Counted from the stretch's first letter, positions 18,094-27,163 are shown. The stretch is DNA of 64,000 nt from Occallatibacter sp. (GCA_031296305.1 JARLFZ010000001.1:62001-126000); one strand, 5' to 3'. Numbers and translations: made by a program. Notes: a model not told the origin generated them from the sequence alone.

Positions 18094-18495
18094 ATGAGGG
18101 CAAGCTCCGTTCTCTTCATCCTCTTTGCGATCCTCCCTTCCACAACGTCTGCGCAAACGCAGCCAAAATCGCATGCAGTCCGGCCAGAGATTGAACTCAA
18201 CATCTCGTCCGGAGTTGCGGAAAAACTCCTCATCCACAAGGCCGAGCTGCAGTGCCCTAAGATTGCAATGCCTCCACGCATTACGGGCACGGTCGTTGTT
18301 GCGTTCACGCTCGACAGAGGTGGCAACGTTCGCAATCCCACGGTAATCTCCGGCCCTGCCCTGCTAAGGAAGCCCGTTCTTGATGCGGTTCGCCAATACA
18401 AATACAAACCATACCTCTTGAATGGCAAGGCGGTCGAAGTGGAGACGACCGTCTCGGTCGCCGTCGACACAGCTCGCGACTGTCCTAACTGGTAG
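18094..18495 (+). CDS. Small secreted protein with TonB C-terminal domain
   Basis: A 133-residue protein: signal peptide to about residue 20 (ends TTSAQ), then a short linker and a TonB-type C-terminal domain with the usual core (ITGTVVVAFTLDRGGNVRNPTV, then a VLDAVRQYKYKPYLLNGK block resembling A.A.V.QW.F.PA...G). It lacks the N-terminal anchor and proline-rich spacer of a true TonB, so it cannot by itself couple to ExbB/ExbD; such stand-alone domains are common in this phylum and their role is unclear. A truncated copy of its first exon-like 13 codons and upstream region lies at 17694-17836. Confidence 0.75.
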   Translation: MRASSVLFILFAILPSTTSAQTQPKSHAVRPEIELNISSGVAEKLLIHKAELQCPKIAMPPRITGTVVVAFTLDRGGNVRNPTVISGPALLRKPVLDAVRQYKYKPYLLNGKAVEVETTVSVAVDTARDCPNW

Positions 18496-18576
18496 ACAAA
18501 CACAGCATCGTGATCAGCGCTTCCCTTTGCTCGCAAATCGCGCTACGCTGTCAACAATTCTCAACGGAGTTCTGCG

Positions 18577-19098
18577 ATGCGGCTCAACCTCCCCCGCCTG
18601 CTGGCGGTGATTGCCGTTTGCCTGCCGGCGCTCGCCTTTGCCGCCAAACCTAAGCCCTGCGTCACCGCCAATCAGGCAACGCAAATGCTCAACAAAGACA
18701 TTTGCATCTCCGCGCATATCTATGACGTAGTGCAACTTTCAGACGGCACGCGCTTCCTTGACGTCTGCTCTCCAGCGACCCCGGACGAACAATGCCGCTT
18801 CACCGTCGTCAGCTATCGCGAAGATAACGCGGAGGTCGGCGAACTGAAGAAGTATCGCGATATGGACGTGCAGATTCGCGGCATCGTGCGGCCCATGCAC
18901 GGCCGGGCAGGCATGGTCCTGAGCCATGCCAGGCAGTTCTACGGAGGGCCGCCGAAATTCAGGCCGAATCCGCTGCTGGCGCGCGGCTTCAACGCAGAGC
19001 AGGAACGCCCGCCGGTCAGCGATCCCAACCTGCGCAGACAGGGCGGGCGTCGCGCCTTCATGAATACCAGGGATCAGGAGACACTACCGGGCAAATAG
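18577..19098 (+). CDS. Secreted hypothetical protein, possible OB-like fold
   Basis: A 173-residue protein with a clear signal peptide (about residues 1-22, cleavage after AFA). The body has three cysteines early (PCVT, DICI, DVCSP and a fourth in QCRF) and alternating hydrophobic strands such as ICISAHIYDVV and DMDVQIRGIVRP, suggestive of a small beta barrel. The C-terminal 50 residues are polar and probably disordered. GGAG lies seven bases before the ATG. I do not recognise a named family. It is on the same strand as the TonB-domain gene, 81 bases downstream. Confidence 0.65.
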   Translation: MRLNLPRLLAVIAVCLPALAFAAKPKPCVTANQATQMLNKDICISAHIYDVVQLSDGTRFLDVCSPATPDEQCRFTVVSYREDNAEVGELKKYRDMDVQIRGIVRPMHGRAGMVLSHARQFYGGPPKFRPNPLLARGFNAEQERPPVSDPNLRRQGGRRAFMNTRDQETLPGK

Positions 19099-19230
19099 CA
19101 GGTTAGCAGCGCTCGCAGCGTCAGGGCCGGCGAAGAATCTTAATCGAGAGTATTCTGAAATCGACATCCGGTCCCCTGTTTGAGGTCAACGCGGGGATTT
19201 GCGGCTCGCGGACCGGGATTAGGAGGGTGC

Positions 19231-19578
19231 ATGCCGGGCTCTCGCTGGAATCGCCGTGAAACGAACGTGGCGCAGGCCGGGTACTTTACCGTTCTTAGGT
19301 CCGCAGGGTGGTTCTCCACATTGACTCACCTGCCCGGCGGCTATCGTTATGTCGTGAAGGGTCCGGCAACGCCTGAACTTCTGGTAAAGCCTGAAGGGGC
19401 GGGAGCAGCGGCCCAGGAGAACCACGATTCGGCCCAGAGAACGGCTCCAGCCTTTGAAACGTTAGCTCCGAAAGCGAGTGGCCTCCGTCTGCTGCGGCTG
19501 GCGTTGATAGCTTTGGTGGCAGTGGGGCTCACAGCGCTGTTCTTTCTGCTCCTGCATTTGGATTCGCCGGGCGGTTGA
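19231..19578 (+). CDS. Small membrane-anchored hypothetical protein
   Basis: 115 residues. The N-terminal half is polar with a GYFTVLRSAGWFSTLTHLPGG-like segment; one C-terminal transmembrane helix (about residues 85-108, rich in Leu, Ala and Val) precedes a six-residue tail. This fits a tail-anchored or N-out single-pass protein. A frame opening with TTG at 19180 exists, but AGGAGG four bases before the ATG at 19231 settles the start. No family is recognised. Confidence 0.5.
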   Translation: MPGSRWNRRETNVAQAGYFTVLRSAGWFSTLTHLPGGYRYVVKGPATPELLVKPEGAGAAAQENHDSAQRTAPAFETLAPKASGLRLLRLALIALVAVGLTALFFLLLHLDSPGG

Positions 19579-19889
19579 TGGGGCCAGGGTTCGCGGCATC
19601 GCGCAGCCGTCCCTGTTTTTCCGATGGGAAATTCTCTGTGAACCTTTGCTCTTAATAGGTCAATTTCACGGTTCCACTCACCAATTAAATGGTCAATTTC
19701 ATGGTATATGTCTCAAAGAATCGCAACCTCCCAAGCGAACGTTTGCGGGGCAAGCGTAACCAACTAAGCGAACATTTGACGGGGTAAACGCACCATCCAA
19801 ACCAACATTTGGACTGATTCTGCTGGACTTAACGAAATACCCGCCCCCCGATCGCAAGAATGCGGAAACTGCCGCCCATATCACGGCGC
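19579..19889. other. Intergenic region with degenerate repeat block
   Basis: 311 bases between convergent genes. The only structure I see is the repeat block listed separately at 19656-19816. Base composition is AT-richer than the surroundings, consistent with remnants of foreign DNA. Confidence 0.5.
19656..19816. repeat. 33-base-periodic repeats, possible IS21-type end remnant
   Basis: GGTCAATTTCA(C/T)GGT occurs at 19658 and 19691. AAGCGAACGTTTGCGGGG and AAGCGAACATTTGACGGGG occur at 19733 and 19766, with a weaker match (CCAACATTTGG) at about 19801. Spacing within each series is 33 bases. Repeated GGTCAATTT motifs at element ends are known from IS21-family transposons. No transposase is present. 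Confidence 0.45.
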
Positions 19890-21254
19890 CTACGCCTCGT
19901 AGTAAGGCGGAGCGAAGCGCGCCCCGTACCAGAGAATCCAGCAGGCGACGAACAGCGAAACCAGCGTCGCGCCCAGACCGATGCTCAAGGTCGAGTGGTC
20001 GCTGATAGCCCCGATGATCTGCGGCGAGAACGTGTCGCCGAACGCGTGGATGCAGAAGAGATTAATGGAGATAGCCGTAGCCCGCACCGCTCCCTGCACC
20101 GAGTTCACGATGGCGGCGTTGAGCGGGCCGGTATTGAGGAAGATGAAGAACTCGGCGCAAAAGAGCGCAGGAATGGTGGTCGAGTGCGGCCCAAAGAAAA
20201 CCAGAACGCCGAAGGGAATGGTGAGAACGACGCTCCAGAATGAAATCAAGTAGAGTGCGCGATGGTCGGTACGCTGCCAGCGATGCGCAATCCAGCCGCC
20301 GACGAGGGTGCCGCCAATGCCGTCAATGACGGTGATGGCGCCAACCACCAGGCTGGCATTGGCCACAGAAAGCCCGTTCGCGCGGTGCAGAAACGTCGGC
20401 ACCCAGGCCGAGATTCCGCCTAGCGCAAAGGTGATCGCGGCCAGGCCAAAGGTCGAAGTCAGGAACGCTGGATTCTTGAAGATGCGCAGGCGCGGCCGCG
20501 CAAAACGGATGCTGCCGAAGGTGAAGCTGATGGCCGCCACACCAAACGCCGTAAGCAACGCGTCCATCTTAACCAGGCGCAAACGCCGCTTGACGATGCG
20601 TTCGAGCGCAGCCCAGGAGTCGATCCGCGGCGATGGCACAGCCCGGAAACGGTCCTTCCCGCCGCGTTCCGGCTCGCGGCCCCACACGCCATAGAGCGCT
20701 GCGATGATCAGGCCCGGGATGGCGCAAAGGAGAAAGGGCTGTCGCCATCCCCACAGGCTGCCCAGTTCCCCTCCCGCCAGATAGCCGAGCGCCGCGCCCA
20801 CAGGAATGGCCAGATAGAAGATGGAAAGGATGCGGTTGCGGTCGCGCTCCGGGTAGAAATCGGCGAGCACGGCCGGGGCGTAGATACCGAATGTGGCCTC
20901 GCCTACGCCCACCAGCGCACGCCGCGCAAAAAGGCCCCAGTAGGTGTGAACAAAGGCGGTGCCAAGCGTGGCCAAGCTCCAGAGAATCGCGCCCGTGATG
21001 ATGAGCGGCTTGCGGCGAAGCCAGTCGCCCAACCAGCCGCTGGCCGGCGCAGCAAACATATAGAAAAAAAACAAAGCCGTAGTGAGCCTGCCCATCATTT
21101 CGTCGGTGGCGTGGAACTCACTTTGGATAAGAGGCTGCGCGCCGTTAAGAATGTAGCGGTCGAGGTAATTGAGCAGGTTGAGCGCGATGAGCAGCAGGAC
21201 CGTGCCCAATGCTGGGCTTTTGTGGGGACGCAGCTTTCGGAGAAAAGTTGGCAC
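19890..21254 (-). CDS. MFS transporter, spinster-like
   Basis: A 454-residue protein with about 12 transmembrane helices. It opens with a basic tail and the LNLLNYLDRYILNGAQPLI helix typical of spinster/sugar-phosphate-like MFS members, followed by the loop 2-3 motif GWLGDWLRRKPLI and the GEATFGIYAP helix. A longer cytoplasmic loop lies between helices 6 and 7. The substrate cannot be inferred from context. The GTG start at 21252-21254 has CGGAG four bases upstream. It lies about 120 bases downstream of queF on the same strand, without evidence of a shared function. Confidence 0.85.
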   Translation of the reverse strand: MPTFLRKLRPHKSPALGTVLLLIALNLLNYLDRYILNGAQPLIQSEFHATDEMMGRLTTALFFFYMFAAPASGWLGDWLRRKPLIITGAILWSLATLGTAFVHTYWGLFARRALVGVGEATFGIYAPAVLADFYPERDRNRILSIFYLAIPVGAALGYLAGGELGSLWGWRQPFLLCAIPGLIIAALYGVWGREPERGGKDRFRAVPSPRIDSWAALERIVKRRLRLVKMDALLTAFGVAAISFTFGSIRFARPRLRIFKNPAFLTSTFGLAAITFALGGISAWVPTFLHRANGLSVANASLVVGAITVIDGIGGTLVGGWIAHRWQRTDHRALYLISFWSVVLTIPFGVLVFFGPHSTTIPALFCAEFFIFLNTGPLNAAIVNSVQGAVRATAISINLFCIHAFGDTFSPQIIGAISDHSTLSIGLGATLVSLFVACWILWYGARFAPPYYEA

Positions 21255-21376
21255 GCGGCTCCGGTCTTAATGCAAAGCGTCGCGAACAACAAGAGATATC
21301 ACAAAGGCAGCGACCAAGGGAACAAGGGACTCCGGGCCGAGAAACACCTTATAGCCTTTGGCGTCTCGATTTCCGT

Positions 21377-21769
21377 TTACGGCCGCGGCCAGCGCGCCTC
21401 AACCGTTGTGCCAATCCCTCCCCGCGGCCGGAATTCGCCTTTCACCACGGCCCACACCGGGTCGCTGGCCTTCACGACGTCTTCAAGAACCTGGTTGACG
21501 ATGTTTTCCTGAAATATGCCGAGATTGCGGTAGCTGAAGAGATATTCTTTGAGCGATTTCAGCTCCAGACAGCGCTCTTTGGGCATGTAGCGAATGGTGA
21601 GCACACCAAAATCGGGCAAACCGGTTTTGGGGCAGACGGAAGTGAGCTCGGGATCATCGATTTGAATTTCGTAACCGGGAAACTGGTTCTGCCAGGTCTC
21701 GATGGGAGGAAAGACGAAGTCGAGACCGGCTTTTGCGTGCTCATCGGTGTAGCGGGGAGCGGTGGTCAT
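21377..21769 (-). CDS. queF: NADPH-dependent 7-cyano-7-deazaguanine reductase (QueF)
   Basis: A 130-residue single-domain QueF of the short, tunnelling-fold type. It reduces preQ0 to preQ1 in queuosine synthesis. SVCPKTGLPDFG contains the nucleophile Cys46 and Asp53; ELKSLKEYLFSYRNLGIFQEN is the substrate-binding and subunit-interface motif that defines the family. The length matches the unimodular subfamily. No other queuosine gene and no preQ1 riboswitch is visible in the window. Confidence 0.95.
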   Translation of the reverse strand: MTTAPRYTDEHAKAGLDFVFPPIETWQNQFPGYEIQIDDPELTSVCPKTGLPDFGVLTIRYMPKERCLELKSLKEYLFSYRNLGIFQENIVNQVLEDVVKASDPVWAVVKGEFRPRGGIGTTVEARWPRP

Positions 21770-21901
21770 GAGACTATTTTAGCGGGGTTCGCGGAGTTAG
21801 CGCAGCTGGCAACGCCGCGGCGACACCCTGATTTGAGACGTCAATTGTCTGAATCGTAACCTCAACTTTTCTAGTCTTATATACTAACTTTGGTTAAAGG
21901 C

Positions 21902-23140
21902 ATGGCTGAAGCAAGAACGCAAATGAGCCGCAGATGGCTTTGGATCGGTGCGGCAGTCGTCCTGATTGCCGTTTTTCTCACGGCGCGGTTCTTTCTACGG
22001 GACCGCCTGCCGGTGCGCGTGGCGCAAGTGGAGCACCAGCAGCTACTCAACACCGTGAGCACCAACGGTAGGGTCGAGCCGATTACGAACTACCAGTTCT
22101 ACAGCCCGCTTGCCACCACTGTGAAGGGCGTCTTTGCGCAGGAAGGCGACCTGGTGCACAGCGGCAAGCTGATTGTGACGTTGGATGATGTGGCAGCGCG
22201 GGCCCAGGTGGCAAGCGCCGAGAGCGCGGTGAAAACGGCGCAGGCCGCGCTGGACGCCGCGACCCACAACGGCACGCAAGCCGAGCAGCAGGCATCCGCC
22301 GCGGAGATGGAACAGGATCGGCTGGCACGCGACCAGGCGCAACACGATTTGGACGCGCTCACCAAGCTGGCCGCCAGCGGAGCCGCGGCGCCAGGTGAAG
22401 TGAGGGCCGCGCGCGAGCGCCTTGAAACCGCGCAGGCCAGCCTGAATGCCGCGCAACAGAGTGCGCAGCATCGCTACTCCCCCGGAGAGATTGCCCGCGC
22501 CCAGGCGTCACTGAACGAGGCCGAGGCAGCATTGGCGTCGGCACAGCATATCGAAGCGCAAACCGCGTACTCCGCACCGGTGACGGGAACCATCTACACC
22601 ATGGACGCCGCGCCCTCGGAATTCACCGAAACCGGAAAGCTGCTGGTTCAGATGGCCGATCTGCACCAGGAGCGAGTGCGAGCCTACTTTGACGAGCCCG
22701 ATCTGGGCCGCCTGGCGGTGGGGCAGGCGGTGTCGATCCGATGGGATGCGAAGCCCAACCGCGAATGGCACGGCCACATCGTACGGCTTCCAGTAACCGT
22801 GGTGACCTATACCACGCGCAACGTGGGCGAGGTGCTGGTGGATCTGGACGGCTCGGAAGACGACCTGCTGCCCGACACCAACGTGACTGTGACTGTAACC
22901 ATCTCAAGCGAGCCGAATGCACTGAGCATGCCGCGTGAGGCGCTCCACGAACAGAGCGGAAAATATTTTGTCTACAAGGTCGTCGGGGACGAATTGCAGC
23001 GCGTCTCGGTCACCATCGGACCTCCCACTGTAACCCAGGTGCCGGTTCTCTCAGGCCTTCAAGAGGGCGACGTAGTCGCCACCGGAACCAGCAACGGACA
23101 GCCCCTGCAGGAGGGCGTACCCATCAAGGAAGTCCGGTGA
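21902..23140 (+). CDS. HlyD-family periplasmic adaptor (efflux membrane fusion protein)
   Basis: A 412-residue protein: N-terminal membrane anchor (about residues 13-33), barrel-sandwich half-motifs (VKGVFAQEGDLVHSGKLIVTLDD; later YSAPVTGTIYTMDAAPSEFTETGKLL), and between them about 120 residues of Ala/Gln/Glu-rich alpha-helical hairpin (coiled coil). The frame opens with TTG at 21890, but ATG at 21902 is more likely. The next gene (TPR) overlaps by four bases and the TolC-like gene overlaps that one, so this is the first gene of a three-gene operon. No inner-membrane pump is encoded with it. Confidence 0.87.
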   Translation: MAEARTQMSRRWLWIGAAVVLIAVFLTARFFLRDRLPVRVAQVEHQQLLNTVSTNGRVEPITNYQFYSPLATTVKGVFAQEGDLVHSGKLIVTLDDVAARAQVASAESAVKTAQAALDAATHNGTQAEQQASAAEMEQDRLARDQAQHDLDALTKLAASGAAAPGEVRAARERLETAQASLNAAQQSAQHRYSPGEIARAQASLNEAEAALASAQHIEAQTAYSAPVTGTIYTMDAAPSEFTETGKLLVQMADLHQERVRAYFDEPDLGRLAVGQAVSIRWDAKPNREWHGHIVRLPVTVVTYTTRNVGEVLVDLDGSEDDLLPDTNVTVTVTISSEPNALSMPREALHEQSGKYFVYKVVGDELQRVSVTIGPPTVTQVPVLSGLQEGDVVATGTSNGQPLQEGVPIKEVR

Positions 23141-24126
23141 GGCCGATTGCCAGAGCGGTTGCGTTGCTCTTGGCGTGCCCGGCGATGGCCGCGGGCGCTA
23201 TCGCTCTCGCGCAAATTCCCGCAGCTACGCTGAAGCAAGCGGACGATGCCCTGCAGGCGGGCGAAGCAGACCGGGCGCTGAGCCTGCTGACGCCGCTGCC
23301 TGCTCAAGGACAAGGCGCGGCCGAGGCGCAGAATCTGATCTGCCGCGTGCGCTTTACGTTGCAGCAGTGGGACGCGGCGGTCACAGCGTGCGAGCAGTCG
23401 GTGCGCCTGGACCCAGGCAGCTCGATCGGTCACATGTGGCTGGGACGCGCTCTTGGCGAAAAGGCCAGCCGGGCTTCGTTCCTCACGGCGTATTCGCTGG
23501 GCAAGCGTGTGCGCGCGGAATTTGAGCAAGCCGTGCAGCTCGATCCGAAAAACGCCGGCGCGCTCTCCGATTTGGGCGTGTTTTACAAAGACGCGCCGGC
23601 CATTGTGGGCGGCGGAACGGACAAAGCTGAAGCGATTGCCGCGCAACTGGACAAGGTGAATCCCGCTAAGGCATATGAGCTGCGGGGAAACATTGACGTT
23701 GCGCGCAAGGATTATGTGTCGGCCGAGCGCGACTTCAAGCAGGCCATTGCGGTCAGCCCGCACCCCGCGGAGCAATGGACGATTTTGGCGAATTTTTATC
23801 GCAATCAGAAGCGATGGAACGATTTCGATGCCGCAATCCAAAGTTGCGTGAGCGCGGCCGCGCGCGACAAGAACTCCGGCGTAGGTCTCTATGACGGAGC
23901 GGGCCTATTGATCGAAACCAAGCGCAATCCGGCACTGGCCGCAAAAATGCTGGAGGATTATCTTGCGGGCTCATCGAAAAGCGAGGAGGCTCCCGCATTC
24001 ATCGCACATGCGCGGCTGGGGCAGCTGAAACAGCAACTTGGAGATGCCGCCGGAGCACAGCAGGAGTTTGCCGCGGCAACGGCGATGGCGCGCGAATATA
24101 ATCCGGCACAGGATTCCAAACATTAA
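23137..24126 (+). CDS. Secreted TPR-repeat protein in an efflux operon
   Basis: A 329-residue protein with a signal peptide (about residues 1-25, ends ALAQ) and several tetratricopeptide-like repeats (for example residues 32-60, 66-100 with AVTACEQSVRLDPGSSIGHMWLG, 110-140, and 190-220). It is presumably periplasmic and a protein-interaction scaffold. The GTG start overlaps the adaptor stop (GTGA at 23137-23140), has AAGGA six bases upstream, and the following TolC-like gene starts within its stop codon, so all three should be made in fixed ratio. A TPR protein between adaptor and outer-membrane channel is unusual. Confidence 0.82.
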   Translation: MRPIARAVALLLACPAMAAGAIALAQIPAATLKQADDALQAGEADRALSLLTPLPAQGQGAAEAQNLICRVRFTLQQWDAAVTACEQSVRLDPGSSIGHMWLGRALGEKASRASFLTAYSLGKRVRAEFEQAVQLDPKNAGALSDLGVFYKDAPAIVGGGTDKAEAIAAQLDKVNPAKAYELRGNIDVARKDYVSAERDFKQAIAVSPHPAEQWTILANFYRNQKRWNDFDAAIQSCVSAAARDKNSGVGLYDGAGLLIETKRNPALAAKMLEDYLAGSSKSEEAPAFIAHARLGQLKQQLGDAAGAQQEFAAATAMAREYNPAQDSKH

Positions 24127-25490
24127 TGCAAGCATCGGCTTTGAGAACCGCACACAAATCGCGCCCCGCATGGCTCCCGGCATTGGCAGCCGCGGTTCTT
24201 GCCACAGCTGCAGCCGCGGCGCCGGCGCAGGTGTCTCTGACGACGGTCGTGGAGCTGGCACAGAAGAATAGTGTGACGGTGCACTTGGCGCAGGCCGACG
24301 TGCAGAAGGCAACCGCACAACTGGCGCAAACCCGCGATGCCTTCATTCCATCGCTCACGTTCGGTTCGGGCCTGCCGGCATTTCCTGAGGTCGGTTTTAC
24401 GGGCTCCCTGCCGACTATCTACGGCGGCACAGTTCAGTCGCTGGTCTTCAGCATGCCGCAGAATCAGTACATCCATGCGGCTAAGGCCGGCGTGCAGGCA
24501 GCGCAACTGGCATTGAAAGATGCACGCGAACAGGCGGCGCTCGATGCTTCGACCGCTTACATCGAGCTGGACACGGTGAGTCGCGAACTCGAAGCCGCGC
24601 GCGAGCAGGAACAGGCAGCGGCGCGGCTGGTTGAGATCGAGCAGCAGCGCGCCGAGGCCGGTGTAGATCCGCTGAGCCTGCTCTTGCAGGCACAACTGAC
24701 GGCGGCGCAACTCAAGCTGAGCCGGCTGCATCTGGAAACCCGCGCCGCAACTCTGTCAAAACAACTAGCCACGCTCACTGGATTGCCAGTGGGTTCGATT
24801 ACTCCCGACCGCGCGAGCATTCCCGACATCCCGGCGATAACCGGCGATCGGAAGCCGGCGCTAACACCCGGCGTCGAATCGGCGCAGCAACTCGCGCTCT
24901 CCAGGGAACGGCAAGTGCAAGGCGATAAAGAACACCTGTGGCTACTGCCCGAAATTGGCTTCGGACTTATTTACAACCGCAATACGACGCTGCTGAACGA
25001 CGTCGAGAGTTACTTTAATCCGCTGAAGCCCTTTCCCGCGAACAACCTCAGTTCCGGTTTTTCCATTAAGGTTCCGATTTTTGATCCTGGTCTTCACGCC
25101 AAGTTGCGCGAATCGACTGCCGAGGCGCTGCGCGCTCGTGTCGAAGCGGAACAGGCTCAGCAACAGAACGATGTACAGATCGCACAGTTGAGCGCGAGCC
25201 TCCGCGAACTGGATGCGCAGGCCGAGATTGCCAGCCTGAAGCAGCAGATTGCCGGCGAGCAACTGAAGAGCGTGCAGGCGCAAATGGAGCTGGGCAACGG
25301 CGCAGGCAACGGGCCAGGCGCGCCGCCGCAACTTTCGCCCACCGCCGAGCAGCAGGCGCGCATCGACGAGCGTCAGAAGTACCAGGACGCTCTTGACGCC
25401 GGGCTAGTCCTGAGCAAGGCGCGCTTGAACCTGCTCCGGGCCCTCGGCCACATGCAGGACTGGCTCGACGAGCTGCATCAGAAACCCTGA
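24126..25490 (+). CDS. TolC-like outer membrane efflux protein
   Basis: A 454-residue protein with a signal peptide (ends APAQ at about residue 36) and the two long helical regions of the OEP family: residues about 40-230 and 270-450, with the typical ALKDAREQAALDASTAYIELDT helix and AQLKLSRLHLETRAATL. It should trimerise into a channel in the outer membrane and partner the HlyD adaptor two genes upstream. Its ATG shares one base with the TPR gene stop (TAATG). It has more Gln and Ala than its neighbours, as expected for the helical barrel. Confidence 0.88.
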   Translation: MQASALRTAHKSRPAWLPALAAAVLATAAAAAPAQVSLTTVVELAQKNSVTVHLAQADVQKATAQLAQTRDAFIPSLTFGSGLPAFPEVGFTGSLPTIYGGTVQSLVFSMPQNQYIHAAKAGVQAAQLALKDAREQAALDASTAYIELDTVSRELEAAREQEQAAARLVEIEQQRAEAGVDPLSLLLQAQLTAAQLKLSRLHLETRAATLSKQLATLTGLPVGSITPDRASIPDIPAITGDRKPALTPGVESAQQLALSRERQVQGDKEHLWLLPEIGFGLIYNRNTTLLNDVESYFNPLKPFPANNLSSGFSIKVPIFDPGLHAKLRESTAEALRARVEAEQAQQQNDVQIAQLSASLRELDAQAEIASLKQQIAGEQLKSVQAQMELGNGAGNGPGAPPQLSPTAEQQARIDERQKYQDALDAGLVLSKARLNLLRALGHMQDWLDELHQKP

Positions 25491-25500
25491 TCCGGCTTAA

Positions 25501-25540
25501 GCGGAATCAAGTAAGGGAACAAGGGAGCGAGGGAGCAAGC
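25501..25540 (+). repeat. Purine-rich low-complexity tract after a stop codon
   Basis: AAGTAAGGGAACAAGGGAG followed by CGAGGGAGCAAG, ten bases after the TolC-like gene stop. Similar AGGGA-rich tracts sit at or just after the stops of the ABC permease (7885-7913, minus), dedA (40555-40590, minus), mutS (52950-52973) and the ABC exporter (59315-59342, minus), always purine-rich on the coding strand. Confidence 0.5.
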
Positions 25541-25684
25541 CGGCAAAAGAGCCATTCATCGCAATGCCGCGTTGATTCTGATGAAGTTACGGCCTGTATT
25601 GGCCCGCGCTATGGCTGCGAAGAATCGCGCCGGACCGACCCCGAATCCGTCTAATCAATCATCGTGAATGGTAGAATTGAGTTG

Positions 25685-27163
25685 ATGCCCATGCCACTGA
25701 AAACAATCTTCCTCAACCCTCCATCCTTTAAGAACTTCGACGGCGGCGCCAGTTCGCGCTGGCCGGCCACACGCGAGATCGAGTCCTACTGGTACCCGGT
25801 CTGGCTTACCTATCCGGCCGGCCTGCTTGAGGGTTCGCGGGTGCTCGACGCACCGCCCCACCACGTCTCCGCCGAAGAGACGATTGAGATCTGCAAAGGC
25901 TACGACTTCCTTGTTCTCTTCACTTCTACGGTGGGATGGGAGGGCGACCAGCGGCTTGCGGAAACCATCAAGGCGGCGAATCCATCGATCCGCATCGCCT
26001 TTGTGGGACCGCCGGTGACCACCGATCCCGACCGCGCGTTGAACGAATGCTCTGTGCTCGACTTCATTTGTCGGCGCGAATTCGACTACTCGGTTGTGGA
26101 ATACGCCAACGGCAAGCCGCTCAACGAAATTCTTGGCATCAGCTACAAGAAGGACGGCAAGGTGGTGCACAACCCCGACCGCCCGCAGATTGAAGATCTG
26201 GATGCCATGCCGTGGGCGACGAAGATTTACAAGCGCGACATGGATGTAACGCGCTACAACGTTCCGTTCCTCCTTCATCCCTACATCGCGCTCTATTCCA
26301 CGCGCGGCTGCCCGGCACAGTGCACCTTCTGCCTGTGGCCGCAAACGCTCTCGGGCCACGCCTGGCGCAAGCGGTCGACCGATGATGTTGCCGCGGAAAT
26401 GAAGTGGGCCAAGGAGAATTTCCCCGAAGTGAAGGAGTTCTTCTTTGACGACGACACGTTCAACATCCAGAAGGTGCGGACCATTGAGCTTTGCGAAAAG
26501 CTAAAGCCGCTGGGCATCACCTGGAGCTGCACGTCGCGCGTCACCACCGATTACGACACGCTGAAGGCCATGCGCGAAGCCGGTTGCCGGCTGCTGATCG
26601 TCGGCTTCGAGTCGGGTGATCCGCAGATCCTCAAGAACGTGAAGAAAGGCGCAACCGTGGAGCGGGCGCGCGACTTCGCGCGCGATTGCCATTCTCTTGG
26701 TTTGACGATTCACGCCGATTTCATTCTCGGCCTGCCCGGCGAGACCAAACAATCCATCCGCAACACCATCAATTTTGCCAAGACTCTGGACTGCGAGACC
26801 ATCCAGGTGTCGGTCGCGCACGCGTATCCCGGAACCGAGTTCTATGAGTACGCCGCGAAGAACGGCTTCATCACCAATGAGAAGATGGAGGACGGCGGCG
26901 GCCACCAGATGGCGCACATCGAGTATCCCGGCCTGCCCACCGACTACGTAATGGAGATGGTGCACCGCTTCTACGACGAGTATTACTTCCGTCCCAAGGC
27001 GGCGTTCCGCGTGGTGTGGAAGGCCATCCTCAATCGCGATCTGCCGCGGCTTTACGTTGAGGCCAAGTCGTTCCTAAAGCTGCGTGCGCAACGCAACCGG
27101 CAGGTAAAGGAATCGCGCAAGCAGCAGGCGCAGCCTCCCGCAGCCGCCGGCGCCGGCGCGTAA
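25685..27163 (+). CDS. hpnJ: Hopanoid-associated radical SAM protein HpnJ
   Basis: A protein of 492 residues: an N-terminal B12-binding-like domain (about residues 10-165), a radical SAM barrel (about 200-420) and a helical C-terminal tail ending in a Lys/Gln/Ala-rich stretch. The [4Fe-4S] motif is RGCPAQCTFCLWPQTLSGH (CxxxCxxC). FLNPPSFKNFDGGASSR at the start is characteristic of HpnJ, which is linked to formation of the cyclitol-ether head group of bacteriohopanepolyols by ring contraction. Start is ATG 25685 or 25691; a GTG at 25664 also opens the frame. hpnE and hpnK lie within 5 kb, supporting the assignment. Confidence 0.88.
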   Translation: MPMPLKTIFLNPPSFKNFDGGASSRWPATREIESYWYPVWLTYPAGLLEGSRVLDAPPHHVSAEETIEICKGYDFLVLFTSTVGWEGDQRLAETIKAANPSIRIAFVGPPVTTDPDRALNECSVLDFICRREFDYSVVEYANGKPLNEILGISYKKDGKVVHNPDRPQIEDLDAMPWATKIYKRDMDVTRYNVPFLLHPYIALYSTRGCPAQCTFCLWPQTLSGHAWRKRSTDDVAAEMKWAKENFPEVKEFFFDDDTFNIQKVRTIELCEKLKPLGITWSCTSRVTTDYDTLKAMREAGCRLLIVGFESGDPQILKNVKKGATVERARDFARDCHSLGLTIHADFILGLPGETKQSIRNTINFAKTLDCETIQVSVAHAYPGTEFYEYAAKNGFITNEKMEDGGGHQMAHIEYPGLPTDYVMEMVHRFYDEYYFRPKAAFRVVWKAILNRDLPRLYVEAKSFLKLRAQRNRQVKESRKQQAQPPAAAGAGA

